Part shown: positions 42,403 through 50,661 of the stretch, piece after piece
How the letters are laid out: each line of letters starts with the position of its first letter
How positions within the stretch are numbered: the stretch's first letter is position 1
Assembly: GCA_002722455.1 (NCBI GenBank)
Contig: PBMB01000012.1
Location: 1-64,000, forward strand
Origin: Chloroflexota bacterium
Lineage (GTDB): Bacteria > Chloroflexota > Dehalococcoidia > Lucifugimonadales > GCA-2722455
DNA length: 64,000 nucleotides
Reading direction: 5' to 3'
Program-made: the position numbers and the translations under genes
The notes under the pieces: model-generated
Database searches by the model: none
Told to the model about the DNA's origin: nothing
What the model saw: the letters and a program-made list of their open reading frames with translations, nothing else

Positions 42403-42965
42403 TGCTTTTAAAAAGCTTTTGGGTGTTTTTAATTATTTTCTTGGCTGAGATTGGAGATAAGAGTCAACTTGTGTGCATGACTCTTTCTGCAAAACACAAA
42501 GCAAAGAAAGTTTTATTTGGGTCAATTCTTGCTTTTGCTATTCTTAATTTTATGGCTGTTCAAGCAGGTTCTCTTCTTTCTGGTTTTATTCCTGAATATT
42601 ATCTAAATATTATTGTTTCTGTTTTATTCGCTGGATTTGGATTAAATTCCTTATTTTCAAAAGAAGAAGACGAAGAAGATTGTTCGGAAGTTAAGTCCAC
42701 AAAACATATTATTTTTACAAGTTTTTCTTTGATTTTCATTGCTGAATTAGGTGATAAAACACAATTGACAGTCGCAACTATGAGTAGCACTCAATCTGCA
42801 GTTTCTGTCTGGATTGCCTCTACCCTCGCATTAACAGCAACAAGCGCACTTGGTGTATTTTTAGGAGCACGATTTTTAACAAAAATAAAACCTAGTTTAC
42901 TTCACAAGATTAGTGGTGTATTCTTCTTGGTTATGGCGGCGATTTTTGCTGTTCGTGTTATTTAA
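42402..42965 (+). CDS. mneA: GDT1/TMEM165 (UPF0016) manganese exporter
   Basis: 187 residues with about six membrane helices in two repeats. Each repeat carries the signature E-x-G-D-K-[ST]: AEIGDKSQ at 15-22 and AELGDKTQ at 114-121, the metal-binding sites of the family. An acidic loop (EEDEEDCSE) separates the repeats. In Vibrio the homologue MneA exports Mn2+, which protects against manganese excess. No yybP-ykoY riboswitch is visible upstream; instead it is coupled to an unknown gene. Confidence 0.85.
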   Translation: MLLKSFWVFLIIFLAEIGDKSQLVCMTLSAKHKAKKVLFGSILAFAILNFMAVQAGSLLSGFIPEYYLNIIVSVLFAGFGLNSLFSKEEDEEDCSEVKSTKHIIFTSFSLIFIAELGDKTQLTVATMSSTQSAVSVWIASTLALTATSALGVFLGARFLTKIKPSLLHKISGVFFLVMAAIFAVRVI

Positions 42966-42976
42966 CAAGGAAACTT

Positions 42977-44650
42977 ATGGATAAACGACTTTCAATAACA
43001 AGAAAAGATATTGAAAATGATATCAATGATATTTGTCAAAACAGTAATAAAACAAAGGATAAAGTTGAAAGAGTGTTCTATAAGCTTTTCTTAAATTTCC
43101 ATGAAGACGTTAAAGATAAAAGTGTTTATTTTAATAAAAAGAACGCTTTAAGCTATGCTACATATTTTGACCTTCAGAATATTAAACGTCGAAATCAAGA
43201 TAATTATGGTAAAAATAAGGCAATTCGTGTCGTCAGCAAGCTACTTGAAAGACAAAAAGAATCCTATATAAATACTTGTCTTTCTTATGGTCTTTATTTA
43301 GATCTGTTAGTGCTTCCTTTATTTCAAAATCTCGGAATCAAAGAATCAGATAAAATATTCTATTTTATTGATAATAAAATGAATCTAAAAGATTTGACTC
43401 TTTATATTGATTATTACTTTAAACGATTTCAAAAGATAGATATATCTGTTAAAGAATTTGAAAACATATTAAAAAGAACAGAATTAGAAAATAAAACCTC
43501 GTCTCTTTTAAACAACTACCATGAATTAAATAAATATTATAAAAAAGAAGTTAAAGGAAACGCTTTTGAAGATTTCATTGTTCCACTATGTTTTAAAATA
43601 AAAACAAATCAAATATCAAAAGAAGAATTCGAGCAAAAAATTAAAGAACGTATGGATTTAGAAATTGAGTTTTATAATTCTTATTTTGACACTCCAAAGA
43701 TTGAAAATTATAGTTCTGTTCCTCCTATTATTGAAATCTATAATGAGCAAAAGATTGAAAAGTATTTTAAAGAAAAAGATACAACCTTATTGGTTAATAG
43801 AAATCTGTTGTCGAGAAAAAAGAAACTTTCTATTGATCTAAAAGATAATTTTTATGCTTCAGGAGAGCATTCACTAGACTTATTAATCTATAATGCTTTT
43901 AATAATTTTAAACAAGGTTATGGTAATTTTTCTTTCTTTTTTTCTTATACTGTTTGTGCAACTATCGAAAATTATTCTTTTATTAAAAACGCTTGTCGTC
44001 GAAAAGAAACCTATTTTTTTACTGAATCAAACCTTCATTTTGTTACACGTGAAATGATAGATGAGTTTATTGAAAACAATTCCAATGTTTTCTTTGTTAT
44101 AAGCACTTATGGTTTTCTATATAAAAATAGAGAAGCCATTAATCACATAACAGAAAATTATACAAATAAGGTTAAAGAGATATTAGGTTGGATTGCTAAA
44201 TCCAACAAAAAACCGAAAGAGCATGCTCTTATACAATTTCATAACGAGTTTGCCGATGACAAATCACAATACTATAATTTTATAAATTTCTTTAAGTCTA
44301 CCATTCCATACTTTAACTGTAATAATTATGCTATTAATTATTCTGAATATTATAAACCTTATGATCCTATGTATATAAAACCAGAAACAAAAAGTGAGCT
44401 TTTTAAACTGCAATCATTTTCAGCTTCTTTTAAGCATAAATTTGTTTCTAAAAGTGATAATCCTTTGCATTATGCTATTGCTGATTTAAATGCCGAATTT
44501 AATCAGCGTAAGACCTATAAGATTTATTATTTTAAAGACAATGTTCTAGATATTAAAAATAATTGGGAAATTAGAAGAATAAATAAAGATAATACGCCTT
44601 ACAAAGTTAGTTCAGAAATGCCGTTAGGTTTAAAAAAATCTAATAAATAA
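42977..44650 (+). CDS. Hypothetical large soluble protein
   Basis: 557 residues, charged and helical with many aromatic residues, no membrane segments. Eleven bases downstream of the exporter with an AAGGAAAC site, so probably in the same operon. No domain recognised; more AT-rich codon use than the exporter. Confidence 0.75.
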   Translation: MDKRLSITRKDIENDINDICQNSNKTKDKVERVFYKLFLNFHEDVKDKSVYFNKKNALSYATYFDLQNIKRRNQDNYGKNKAIRVVSKLLERQKESYINTCLSYGLYLDLLVLPLFQNLGIKESDKIFYFIDNKMNLKDLTLYIDYYFKRFQKIDISVKEFENILKRTELENKTSSLLNNYHELNKYYKKEVKGNAFEDFIVPLCFKIKTNQISKEEFEQKIKERMDLEIEFYNSYFDTPKIENYSSVPPIIEIYNEQKIEKYFKEKDTTLLVNRNLLSRKKKLSIDLKDNFYASGEHSLDLLIYNAFNNFKQGYGNFSFFFSYTVCATIENYSFIKNACRRKETYFFTESNLHFVTREMIDEFIENNSNVFFVISTYGFLYKNREAINHITENYTNKVKEILGWIAKSNKKPKEHALIQFHNEFADDKSQYYNFINFFKSTIPYFNCNNYAINYSEYYKPYDPMYIKPETKSELFKLQSFSASFKHKFVSKSDNPLHYAIADLNAEFNQRKTYKIYYFKDNVLDIKNNWEIRRINKDNTPYKVSSEMPLGLKKSNK

Positions 44651-44663
44651 TTTTTTTCCTTAA

Positions 44664-44692
44664 TTGAATAACAAAACTTAAATTGATATAAT
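44664..44692 (+). promoter_or_regulatory. Promoter of 44726
   Basis: TTGAAT, 17 bases, TATAAT. Confidence 0.8.
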
Positions 44693-44725
44693 AATTAAAT
44701 AAATTAAAAGAGGATTCTAAATAAA

Positions 44726-45409
44726 ATGAATAAAGTTAAAAAACTTGGCCTTGTTTTTTTATCAACATTTGCACTTGTTGCTGGTTCTTATGCAAAAAGC
44801 TTTACTGATAATGAAATGGGTTATAACTATTATAAAGGTAATAATGGATATGAAGTTAATACTAGCAAAGCCCTAGATTACTTTGAAAAATCTGCTAACT
44901 CTGGAAATGCTGACTCTCAATATATTTCAGGCATTATGTATCTTCAAGGTCGAGGTGTCAGAGTCGATCACGCAAAAGGACTGAAATATTTACAACAATC
45001 TGCTGAACAAAATTATGGTGTTGCATTATTTTCAATTGGAATTATTTATGAACAAGGAAAGATACTTCCTTTAAACAAAAAATTAAGTTTAGAATATCTA
45101 GAAAAAGCAGCCAAGAACGGATATAAATCATCAGGTTTTTATGTCGGTTATAAATATTTTATTGGTGATAATGTTGAAAAAAGCTATAAAAAATCAATTG
45201 AATATTATGACATCTCACTACAAGACTCTTTGTTAAAAGACAGTCAAATTGGTCAAATTTATAAAAACAAAGCCACTATGTATTTTAAAGGTGGATATGG
45301 ATTAGAAAAAGATCTTGATAAAGCCAATTGGTTTGCAGATTTGGCACTTAGTAAAGGAATTGACTTAATTAATTTAAAATTAGATATTGTATCTGAAAAA
45401 AACAAGTAA
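44726..45409 (+). CDS. Secreted Sel1-like repeat protein
   Basis: 227 residues. A signal peptide (MNKVKKLGLVFLSTFALVAG, cleavage near AYA-K at about 23-24) is followed by about five Sel1-like repeats, with the typical AxxG, LGxxYxxG and A(L)xYxxxA patterns (DYFEKSANSGNADSQY, LKYLQQSAEQNYGVAL, LEYLEKAAKNGYKSS). Such alpha-alpha solenoids scaffold protein-protein contacts, here in the periplasm or outside the cell. Single-gene unit. Confidence 0.85.
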   Translation: MNKVKKLGLVFLSTFALVAGSYAKSFTDNEMGYNYYKGNNGYEVNTSKALDYFEKSANSGNADSQYISGIMYLQGRGVRVDHAKGLKYLQQSAEQNYGVALFSIGIIYEQGKILPLNKKLSLEYLEKAAKNGYKSSGFYVGYKYFIGDNVEKSYKKSIEYYDISLQDSLLKDSQIGQIYKNKATMYFKGGYGLEKDLDKANWFADLALSKGIDLINLKLDIVSEKNK

Positions 45410-45427
45410 AACTTCAATTACCAACAA

Positions 45428-45460
45428 AAAAAACCGCAAATTTCTTTTTGCGGGTTTTTT
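45428..45460 (+). terminator. Terminator of 44726 gene
   Basis: AAACC(G)GCAAA-type stem: AAACCGCAAA ... TTTGCGGGTTT with one bulged G and a T run. Confidence 0.7.
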
Positions 45461-45474
45461 ATATATTATTTTTT

Positions 45475-45570
45475 TTAAGTATAAAAATCAAAATAAGATT
45501 CGTCGTCTTCTTCAAAGGCGAAGGATAAATCTAACATTAAAGCTCTTTTGGTGGAATAGTCTTTAATCAT
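45475..45570 (-). CDS. 31-residue acidic protein coupled to 45567
   Basis: Reads MIKDYSTKRALMLDLSFAFE and on to EEDDESYFDFYT. Its ATG overlaps the stop of the upstream gene (ATGA), a classic coupling arrangement, and the sequence has a clear protein-like bias with an acidic, aromatic end. I take it as a real small gene. Confidence 0.55.
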   Translation of the reverse strand: MIKDYSTKRALMLDLSFAFEEDDESYFDFYT

Positions 45571-46124
45571 TTTATATTTTCTTCTATTTCTTTCAACGCA
45601 GAGTCTTTATCAAAAAATATTGGATTAGGATCGTAGTCTTTTAGGAATGGAAAGCGAATATAATCAAAATCCCAATCTAATGCACAAACAACTTTTGGAC
45701 GTTTAGAACCTCGTGACCCAAGCAATACACCACCTGACTTATAAAAACCTTGATTTAATGCTGTGTAATAACCTTCTAGGTCAATCTTATAATTATCAAT
45801 AATGTCTGAGTTTACTGTTTTTCCTTCAACAATCTGTTTCATTATAAATAAACAGCGTCGAAGATCTTCATGTTTTGCATGAACATTAGTAAAAAATAAG
45901 CCTGACCAATTATCACAAAGCCAGTAGCCGTATTTTTCTTCAAAATTGTCATTGTCAATATCTGAAATAAAGATTACTTTTGAATCTTTTTTTCCATAAC
46001 GTTTTCTTTCGCTATAAGCCAAATGTTTATCTAACAGCACCAAACATTTCTCGAATGCGGATTGTTGTTCTTTGGTTACAAGTTTAATTGAAAACTTGTC
46101 TAATAACATTTTTCTTGTAGTCAT
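45567..46124 (-). CDS. Hypothetical protein
   Basis: 185 residues, soluble alpha/beta, with a basic stretch (ERKRYGKKDSK) and a later RGSKRPKVVCALDWDFDY segment. No family recognised. AGAGAAAAATT precedes the ATG. Operon with the 31-residue gene at 45475. Confidence 0.75.
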   Translation of the reverse strand: MTTRKMLLDKFSIKLVTKEQQSAFEKCLVLLDKHLAYSERKRYGKKDSKVIFISDIDNDNFEEKYGYWLCDNWSGLFFTNVHAKHEDLRRCLFIMKQIVEGKTVNSDIIDNYKIDLEGYYTALNQGFYKSGGVLLGSRGSKRPKVVCALDWDFDYIRFPFLKDYDPNPIFFDKDSALKEIEENIK

Positions 46125-46279
46125 AATTTTTCTCTATTGATTTTAATGGTTATATTATAACGAAAATTGTTGTTTTGTGCAACTGTCCTTTCATGCAATA
46201 TTTTTATTAAAAATGCTTTCTTTTTGCAATTTTTTTTATTATAATACTCGCACTTAAACAAACAAAACAAAGGAAAACT

Positions 46280-47065
46280 ATGTCTCAGAAATCGCACGAA
46301 ATTGATTACGAAATTAAAGGTTCAGATATGCAGCTTGTTGAGGTCGAACTTGATCCACAAGAAACAGTTATTGCCGAAGCTGGTGTCATGAACTATATGG
46401 ACGCAGATATTAAATTCGAAGCAAAAATGGGGGATGGCTCTGATTTAAATGAAGGCTTTTTTGGAAAAATCTTCAAAGCAGGTAAACGTATGCTTACTGG
46501 CGAATCTCTATTCCTTACTCATTTTACAAATGAAGGTGAAGGGAAAAAACGAATTGCATTTGCTGGTTCTTACCCTGGCAAAATCATCCCACTAGACCTT
46601 TCAAAAGGCGATATTGTTTGTCAAAAAGATTCATTTTTGTGTGCTGCGCTTGGAACAAATGTCGATATGCATCTAAATAAAAAATTAGGTTCTGGTTTCT
46701 TTGGTGGTGAAGGCTTTATTATGCAAAAGCTATCTGGTGATGGCAAAGCTTTCTTACACGCTGGTGGTCATATTGTTGAACGTCAATTAGATAATCAAAA
46801 AGTTCTTGTCGATACTGGTTGTGTTGTCGGTTATCGAGGCGACATTAATATGAATATTGAAAAAGCTGGTAATTTGAAAAGTATGCTTGTTGGTGGCGAA
46901 GGACTGTTCCTTGCTAGTCTTGAAGGAACAGGCACAGTTTGGATTCAAAGTCTTCCTATTTCTCGACTTGCTGCCAATATCGTTTATGCGTCAGGCATGG
47001 GTGGATCTTCCTCTGGCTCTGGTGGTGGGCTTCTTGATGCCGCTTCCGACCTTATCAGCGATTAA
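46280..47065 (+). CDS. AIM24-family protein (TIGR00266-like)
   Basis: 261 residues. The double beta-helix fold of the family is visible in repeats such as [20 protein letters not shown] near the start, [15 protein letters not shown], and [19 protein letters not shown], and it ends in a glycine/serine-rich tail ([12 protein letters not shown]). Full family length. Bacterial members are widespread with no firm biochemical role; some are linked to membrane stress and to quality control. AAAGGAAAA site, promoter with TATAAT at about 46240 and a strong terminator. Confidence 0.85.
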   Translation: MSQKSHEIDYEIKGSDMQLVEVELDPQETVIAEAGVMNYMDADIKFEAKMGDGSDLNEGFFGKIFKAGKRMLTGESLFLTHFTNEGEGKKRIAFAGSYPGKIIPLDLSKGDIVCQKDSFLCAALGTNVDMHLNKKLGSGFFGGEGFIMQKLSGDGKAFLHAGGHIVERQLDNQKVLVDTGCVVGYRGDINMNIEKAGNLKSMLVGGEGLFLASLEGTGTVWIQSLPISRLAANIVYASGMGGSSSGSGGGLLDAASDLISD

Positions 47066-47073
47066 TCATTAAC

Positions 47074-47105
47074 AAGAAAAAAGCCACTTCAAGTGGCTTT
47101 TTTTG
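47074..47105 (+). terminator. Terminator of AIM24-family gene
   Basis: AAAAAGCCAC-TTCAA-GTGGCTTTTT. Confidence 0.85.
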
Positions 47106-47215
47106 TCTTTGTATAATTCTTTTTAAATCTTTTTAAAAGTGTTTAATTATTTTGATTTACATTTTCTTTTTATTTTGTTATTATTGCTTGATAAAAAAAT
47201 ATAAGGAGGATGTGA

Positions 47216-48073
47216 GTGTCTGGTTTAAAATCCGCATTAGCATATAAAAAAGAACGTGCGCAGGAAGTAGTAGATTTTGTTTACTCTCTGTTAAAAACAT
47301 TAGAAAAATCTAATGACAAAGATGAATTAGTTCTAAAAAGAAAATCAAGCAGAATGATTCATTCACTAAAAGATAGAACTTCAAAAACAGAAACTGATTT
47401 TGAGTTTTTGTCAGTCTTTAATGATTATATCGAAAAAGTCATTGCCAAGTTTGTAGAATTTGGCAATCCTGCTGTATTAATTGAAAAACGTGATTGGGTA
47501 AATGAAATTAAACCGATTGTTATTTTCGACGTAGACGACACATTAAGAGATGCTTCTCATCGTTATTGGGTAAGAGAAGAAATTGAAGTGTTAAAACAAA
47601 AAATGAATCAAGAAGAAGATTATGGTGTCCAACAGTCTATACGTGAAGAAATAGACGAAAAATGGCAAGTTTTCTTTATTGAAGGTTTTAAAGACAAGCC
47701 TAAACAAGACATGATTGATTTATGTAATATGTATTATGACATGGGTTTTGAAGTTCGAATAAGAACAGGAGCTTCTGCATTATACTATGATCGAACTGTC
47801 GAACATTTAAAAGAATTAGGTGTTAAATATCATGATTTAAGAATGAGAAAAATTGGTGTTCGTATTCCTGACTATCGCTTAAAACCTGCTTGGATTCCAA
47901 AGTATGATTTGGCAACAAATGTTTTTGCCACTTATGATGATCGTCAGCCTTTAAATGACGGTTTTCAGAAAAAAGGTGTAAAAAATACATACTTGGTGGA
48001 TAAAGAGTTTAATGTGAAAAAACATATTGAAGAAATCAAAGCTTCAATGGAAAATCAACAACAATTTTTTTAA
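47216..48073 (+). CDS. HAD phosphatase, polynucleotide-kinase 3'-phosphatase-like
   Basis: 285 residues from GTG, with AAGGAGG six bases upstream. An N-terminal helical region of about 95 residues is unassigned. From about 100 the HAD motifs are clear: DVDDT (105-109) followed by LRDASHR, a RTGAS motif II at about 186, and YDDRQPL near 243. The LRDxxHR continuation resembles the phosphatase half of T4-type polynucleotide kinase. The kinase half is absent, so it would be a stand-alone 3'-phosphatase for RNA or DNA ends. Substrate is inferred. Confidence 0.7.
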   Translation: MSGLKSALAYKKERAQEVVDFVYSLLKTLEKSNDKDELVLKRKSSRMIHSLKDRTSKTETDFEFLSVFNDYIEKVIAKFVEFGNPAVLIEKRDWVNEIKPIVIFDVDDTLRDASHRYWVREEIEVLKQKMNQEEDYGVQQSIREEIDEKWQVFFIEGFKDKPKQDMIDLCNMYYDMGFEVRIRTGASALYYDRTVEHLKELGVKYHDLRMRKIGVRIPDYRLKPAWIPKYDLATNVFATYDDRQPLNDGFQKKGVKNTYLVDKEFNVKKHIEEIKASMENQQQFF

Positions 48074-48125
48074 GGTTTAAGAATGTATTAAAGGGATTTC
48101 GAAGAATTAATTGGCAACAACAGCT

Positions 48126-48165
48126 CAATTCCTCCCGACCTGAATGACGAGACATTCTTGTTATT
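48126..48165. repeat. Solo IS200/IS605-type end (relic)
   Basis: CGACCTGAA at 48136 begins a 30-base match (27 identical) to the tnpB-side end of the element at 1516-1545, but no tnpB or tnpA is near. The hairpin is decayed (three pairs lost). Probably left by deletion of an IS copy. Confidence 0.65.
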
Positions 48166-48204
48166 TTTCGATAAACTCGTCCTTCTTTCTCTAAAAAAAT
48201 AATC

Positions 48205-48236
48205 ATTTAAAAGCTGTTTTCGAACAGCTTTTTCTT
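48205..48236 (+). terminator. Terminator after 47216 gene
   Basis: AAAAGCTGTT-TTCG-AACAGCTTTT with T run, beyond the IS relic. Confidence 0.85.
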
Positions 48237-48291
48237 TTTTTATGATTCGTTTATGCTATAATATATATATCAAATTACGTTAGGAACTATT

Positions 48292-49482
48292 ATGGACATT
48301 AAAGATTCAATCAGAATTGCATTAGAACGACAAGAAGAAGAAAAACGTCTTGCTGAACTTGCAAAACAACAAGAAAATAAAGAACCAGAAGATCACAAAT
48401 ACTTAATCAAAGGAAATGATAAAGGTATTAATATTTCAGAATTTTTAAGTAATTTTGAACAAGCTTATGACATCGAAGAACTTGTTGACGGCACATATTA
48501 TTCTTTTAGAATCAAAAACGATGACGAACAAAACCTTTATTCCATTATGGCAGAAGTTTACAAAGACTATTCTGATGAAATTGTAAACGAAACTCTGAAA
48601 AAAAAATCTGTAATGGATATTGTTCTTGATCGAAACTTCAATGACGCTTATATCGACGTTTTTAGAGAGCACCATAAAGATCTTAAAGAAACCTTAAAGA
48701 AAAGCGATGATTGGGATCTTAAAGTTGTAAATGAACACAAAGCATTTAAAAATGTAGATATGGACGCTGTAAAAGATAGTTTTGCTAATGTTATCCACTC
48801 TGTCTATGATTTTTCAGAAGAAAACTCTAAACGTTTAGTTGATATTTCTTTTAAACATATCCAAAAAGAATTGGAGCAACACTCTACTATACTTGGAACA
48901 TTCCATTTAGGTTATTTAGATATAGAACCAAAAATAAAAGAACCTATTCGAGCATTAGATAACTATTTAGATACAAGAATGGCATTATCTGATTCTATGC
49001 GTGAAATGGGAAATCAATCTTCTGAAAATATCCGAACTTTCTTTGACACCGAAGAAAGACTTCAAAATGAAATTATGAAAGAATTTGGTGAAAAAACTTT
49101 AAAAATGAGAGATTTTGAAAAATGGGAAGACGCTTATTTTGGCGACGATAATAAAGTAATGAAAGAGCTTGATGATAAACTTTTTAATGTTTTAAAAGAT
49201 TCTGGCATTCCAAACGGTGAAACAGTTTGTGGATATCCTACTTTTGAATTTTTCAATTATTACAATATAAGTCAAAGAGCTTATTCTACCACAAGACCAT
49301 TAATCAAAGAGTTTACGCAGGTTATTCTTTCTGAAAAAATTGTTCGAGACAGAGAAGAAGTCGCACAAAAAATTGAAAATATTATTTCTGACATTCAAAA
49401 AGGAAAAGAACCAGAAAAAAATGCCTTCAATTTTGTAGAAAAAACATTAATAAGTAAGAAAAAACGTAAACCAAAGCCTTAA
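48292..49482 (+). CDS. Hypothetical helical protein
   Basis: 396 residues, soluble, almost entirely helical and acidic, with a basic end (KKKRKPKP). An N-terminal charged coiled coil (LERQEEEKRLAELAKQQ) is obvious. No family recognised. TATAAT at 48257-48262; terminator follows. Confidence 0.8.
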   Translation: MDIKDSIRIALERQEEEKRLAELAKQQENKEPEDHKYLIKGNDKGINISEFLSNFEQAYDIEELVDGTYYSFRIKNDDEQNLYSIMAEVYKDYSDEIVNETLKKKSVMDIVLDRNFNDAYIDVFREHHKDLKETLKKSDDWDLKVVNEHKAFKNVDMDAVKDSFANVIHSVYDFSEENSKRLVDISFKHIQKELEQHSTILGTFHLGYLDIEPKIKEPIRALDNYLDTRMALSDSMREMGNQSSENIRTFFDTEERLQNEIMKEFGEKTLKMRDFEKWEDAYFGDDNKVMKELDDKLFNVLKDSGIPNGETVCGYPTFEFFNYYNISQRAYSTTRPLIKEFTQVILSEKIVRDREEVAQKIENIISDIQKGKEPEKNAFNFVEKTLISKKKRKPKP

Positions 49483-49501
49483 GTTATATATATTATTAAA
49501 T

Positions 49502-49530
49502 TAAAAACCGATTCTTTCGGTTTTTTATTT
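49502..49530 (+). terminator. Terminator of 48292 gene
   Basis: AAAAACCGA-TTCTT-TCGGTTTTT. Confidence 0.8.
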
Positions 49531-49555
49531 TTATTAAATTGTTAATTTATTTTTA

Positions 49556-49583
49556 TTGAATTGTTGATTCTTTTTGTTATAAT
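49556..49583 (+). promoter_or_regulatory. Promoter of 49614
   Basis: TTGAAT, 16 bases, TATAAT. Confidence 0.65.
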
Positions 49584-49613
49584 TATATTTCTAATTGATT
49601 TTTGGAGTTATCT

Positions 49614-50564
49614 ATGAGAAATTTAATTTTATTTATTACATGTTTATCTTTACCTTCTCAGTCTTATGCCCTAAGTGAAAAAAGAAATGGTTTTAGTGGT
49701 GAAATTTCTCTAACTACGGGTGTAACAATGAACAGCTCCAATTTAAGCACTAATTCTAGTAAAAAAATCGAAAACCTAAATCATTCAGAAGATTTGGATA
49801 GCAATTTTCTTATCGCTCCCATTGGAGAACTTGCTTATAATTTTAATGATGGCAATAGTGAATTTTATATTGGTCAAGACCGAAGTGATATTGCGGTTGG
49901 AGCATTAGCATTTCAAATTGGCTATAAACAAACACTTGATTCTGGAATGGATTTGTCAGTTGCTTACATTCCTACTATCATTAAAAGAGAAGTTTGGGAA
50001 GACCCATATTTAGTAGGGACTAACCGAAATGAAACAAAAGTTGATGGTCAAGCGTATCGTATTAAGTTAGATAGAGTTGCACAATATTTAAACTTTGAAT
50101 TTGCTTATGGAACAAAAGATGTTGAAAGCGAACAAATAACAGACCCTTCTTTAAAACGTGATTCCAATATGTATTATGGCACTGTTGGAACATTTTTTCC
50201 TGTAAATCGTGGTTTATTTTTATCTCCTAAAATCAAGTATCTTCACAATGACGCAGAAGGTGAAGCTGCCACTTATGATCGTTTTGGATTTGATTTAACA
50301 ACTGTTGGTAAGTTTAATTCTTTTGATTTAGCATTAACGATTGGTTACGCCAATAATGATTATGCTGCTGAAAGTTCATTATTTTCCAAGACAAGAGAGG
50401 ATAAAGAATTGAGGCTTTTTGTTGCTTATGAAAGAGAAGGGTTCTTAAATATTAATGACTTATATTTTGTTACATTGCTTGGCTATAAAGAAATTGATTC
50501 CAATATCAATTTTTATGATAGTGAAGAAGTCATTGCTATGATTGGAACCAACTTAAAATTCTAA
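49614..50564 (+). CDS. DUF2860-type outer-membrane beta-barrel protein
   Basis: 316 residues. Signal peptide 1-19 (MRNLILFITCLSLPSQSYA). The mature part alternates polar and hydrophobic strands and ends in F, as outer-membrane barrels do. FSGEISLTTGV at the start and WEDPYLVGTNR in the middle match my memory of the DUF2860 family, which is common in Vibrionaceae. Function unknown in the family. ATG 49614 follows GGAG by six bases. Own promoter and terminator. Confidence 0.8.
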   Translation: MRNLILFITCLSLPSQSYALSEKRNGFSGEISLTTGVTMNSSNLSTNSSKKIENLNHSEDLDSNFLIAPIGELAYNFNDGNSEFYIGQDRSDIAVGALAFQIGYKQTLDSGMDLSVAYIPTIIKREVWEDPYLVGTNRNETKVDGQAYRIKLDRVAQYLNFEFAYGTKDVESEQITDPSLKRDSNMYYGTVGTFFPVNRGLFLSPKIKYLHNDAEGEAATYDRFGFDLTTVGKFNSFDLALTIGYANNDYAAESSLFSKTREDKELRLFVAYEREGFLNINDLYFVTLLGYKEIDSNINFYDSEEVIAMIGTNLKF

Positions 50565-50567
50565 ATG

Positions 50568-50600
50568 GAAAAGAGAGGCGTCTTGCTTCTCTTTTTTATT
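50568..50600 (+). terminator. Terminator of 49614 gene
   Basis: AAAAGAGAGGC-GTCTT-GCTTCTCTTTT with one G-T pair and a T run. Confidence 0.75.
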
Positions 50601-50628
50601 GCTTTAGTGTATATTTGTGTGTTATAAT
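50599..50628 (+). promoter_or_regulatory. Promoter of 50662
   Basis: TTGCTT, 18 bases, TATAAT. Confidence 0.65.
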
Positions 50629-50661
50629 TGATCAGTTAAATTATTTTTGAAAGGATTAATT

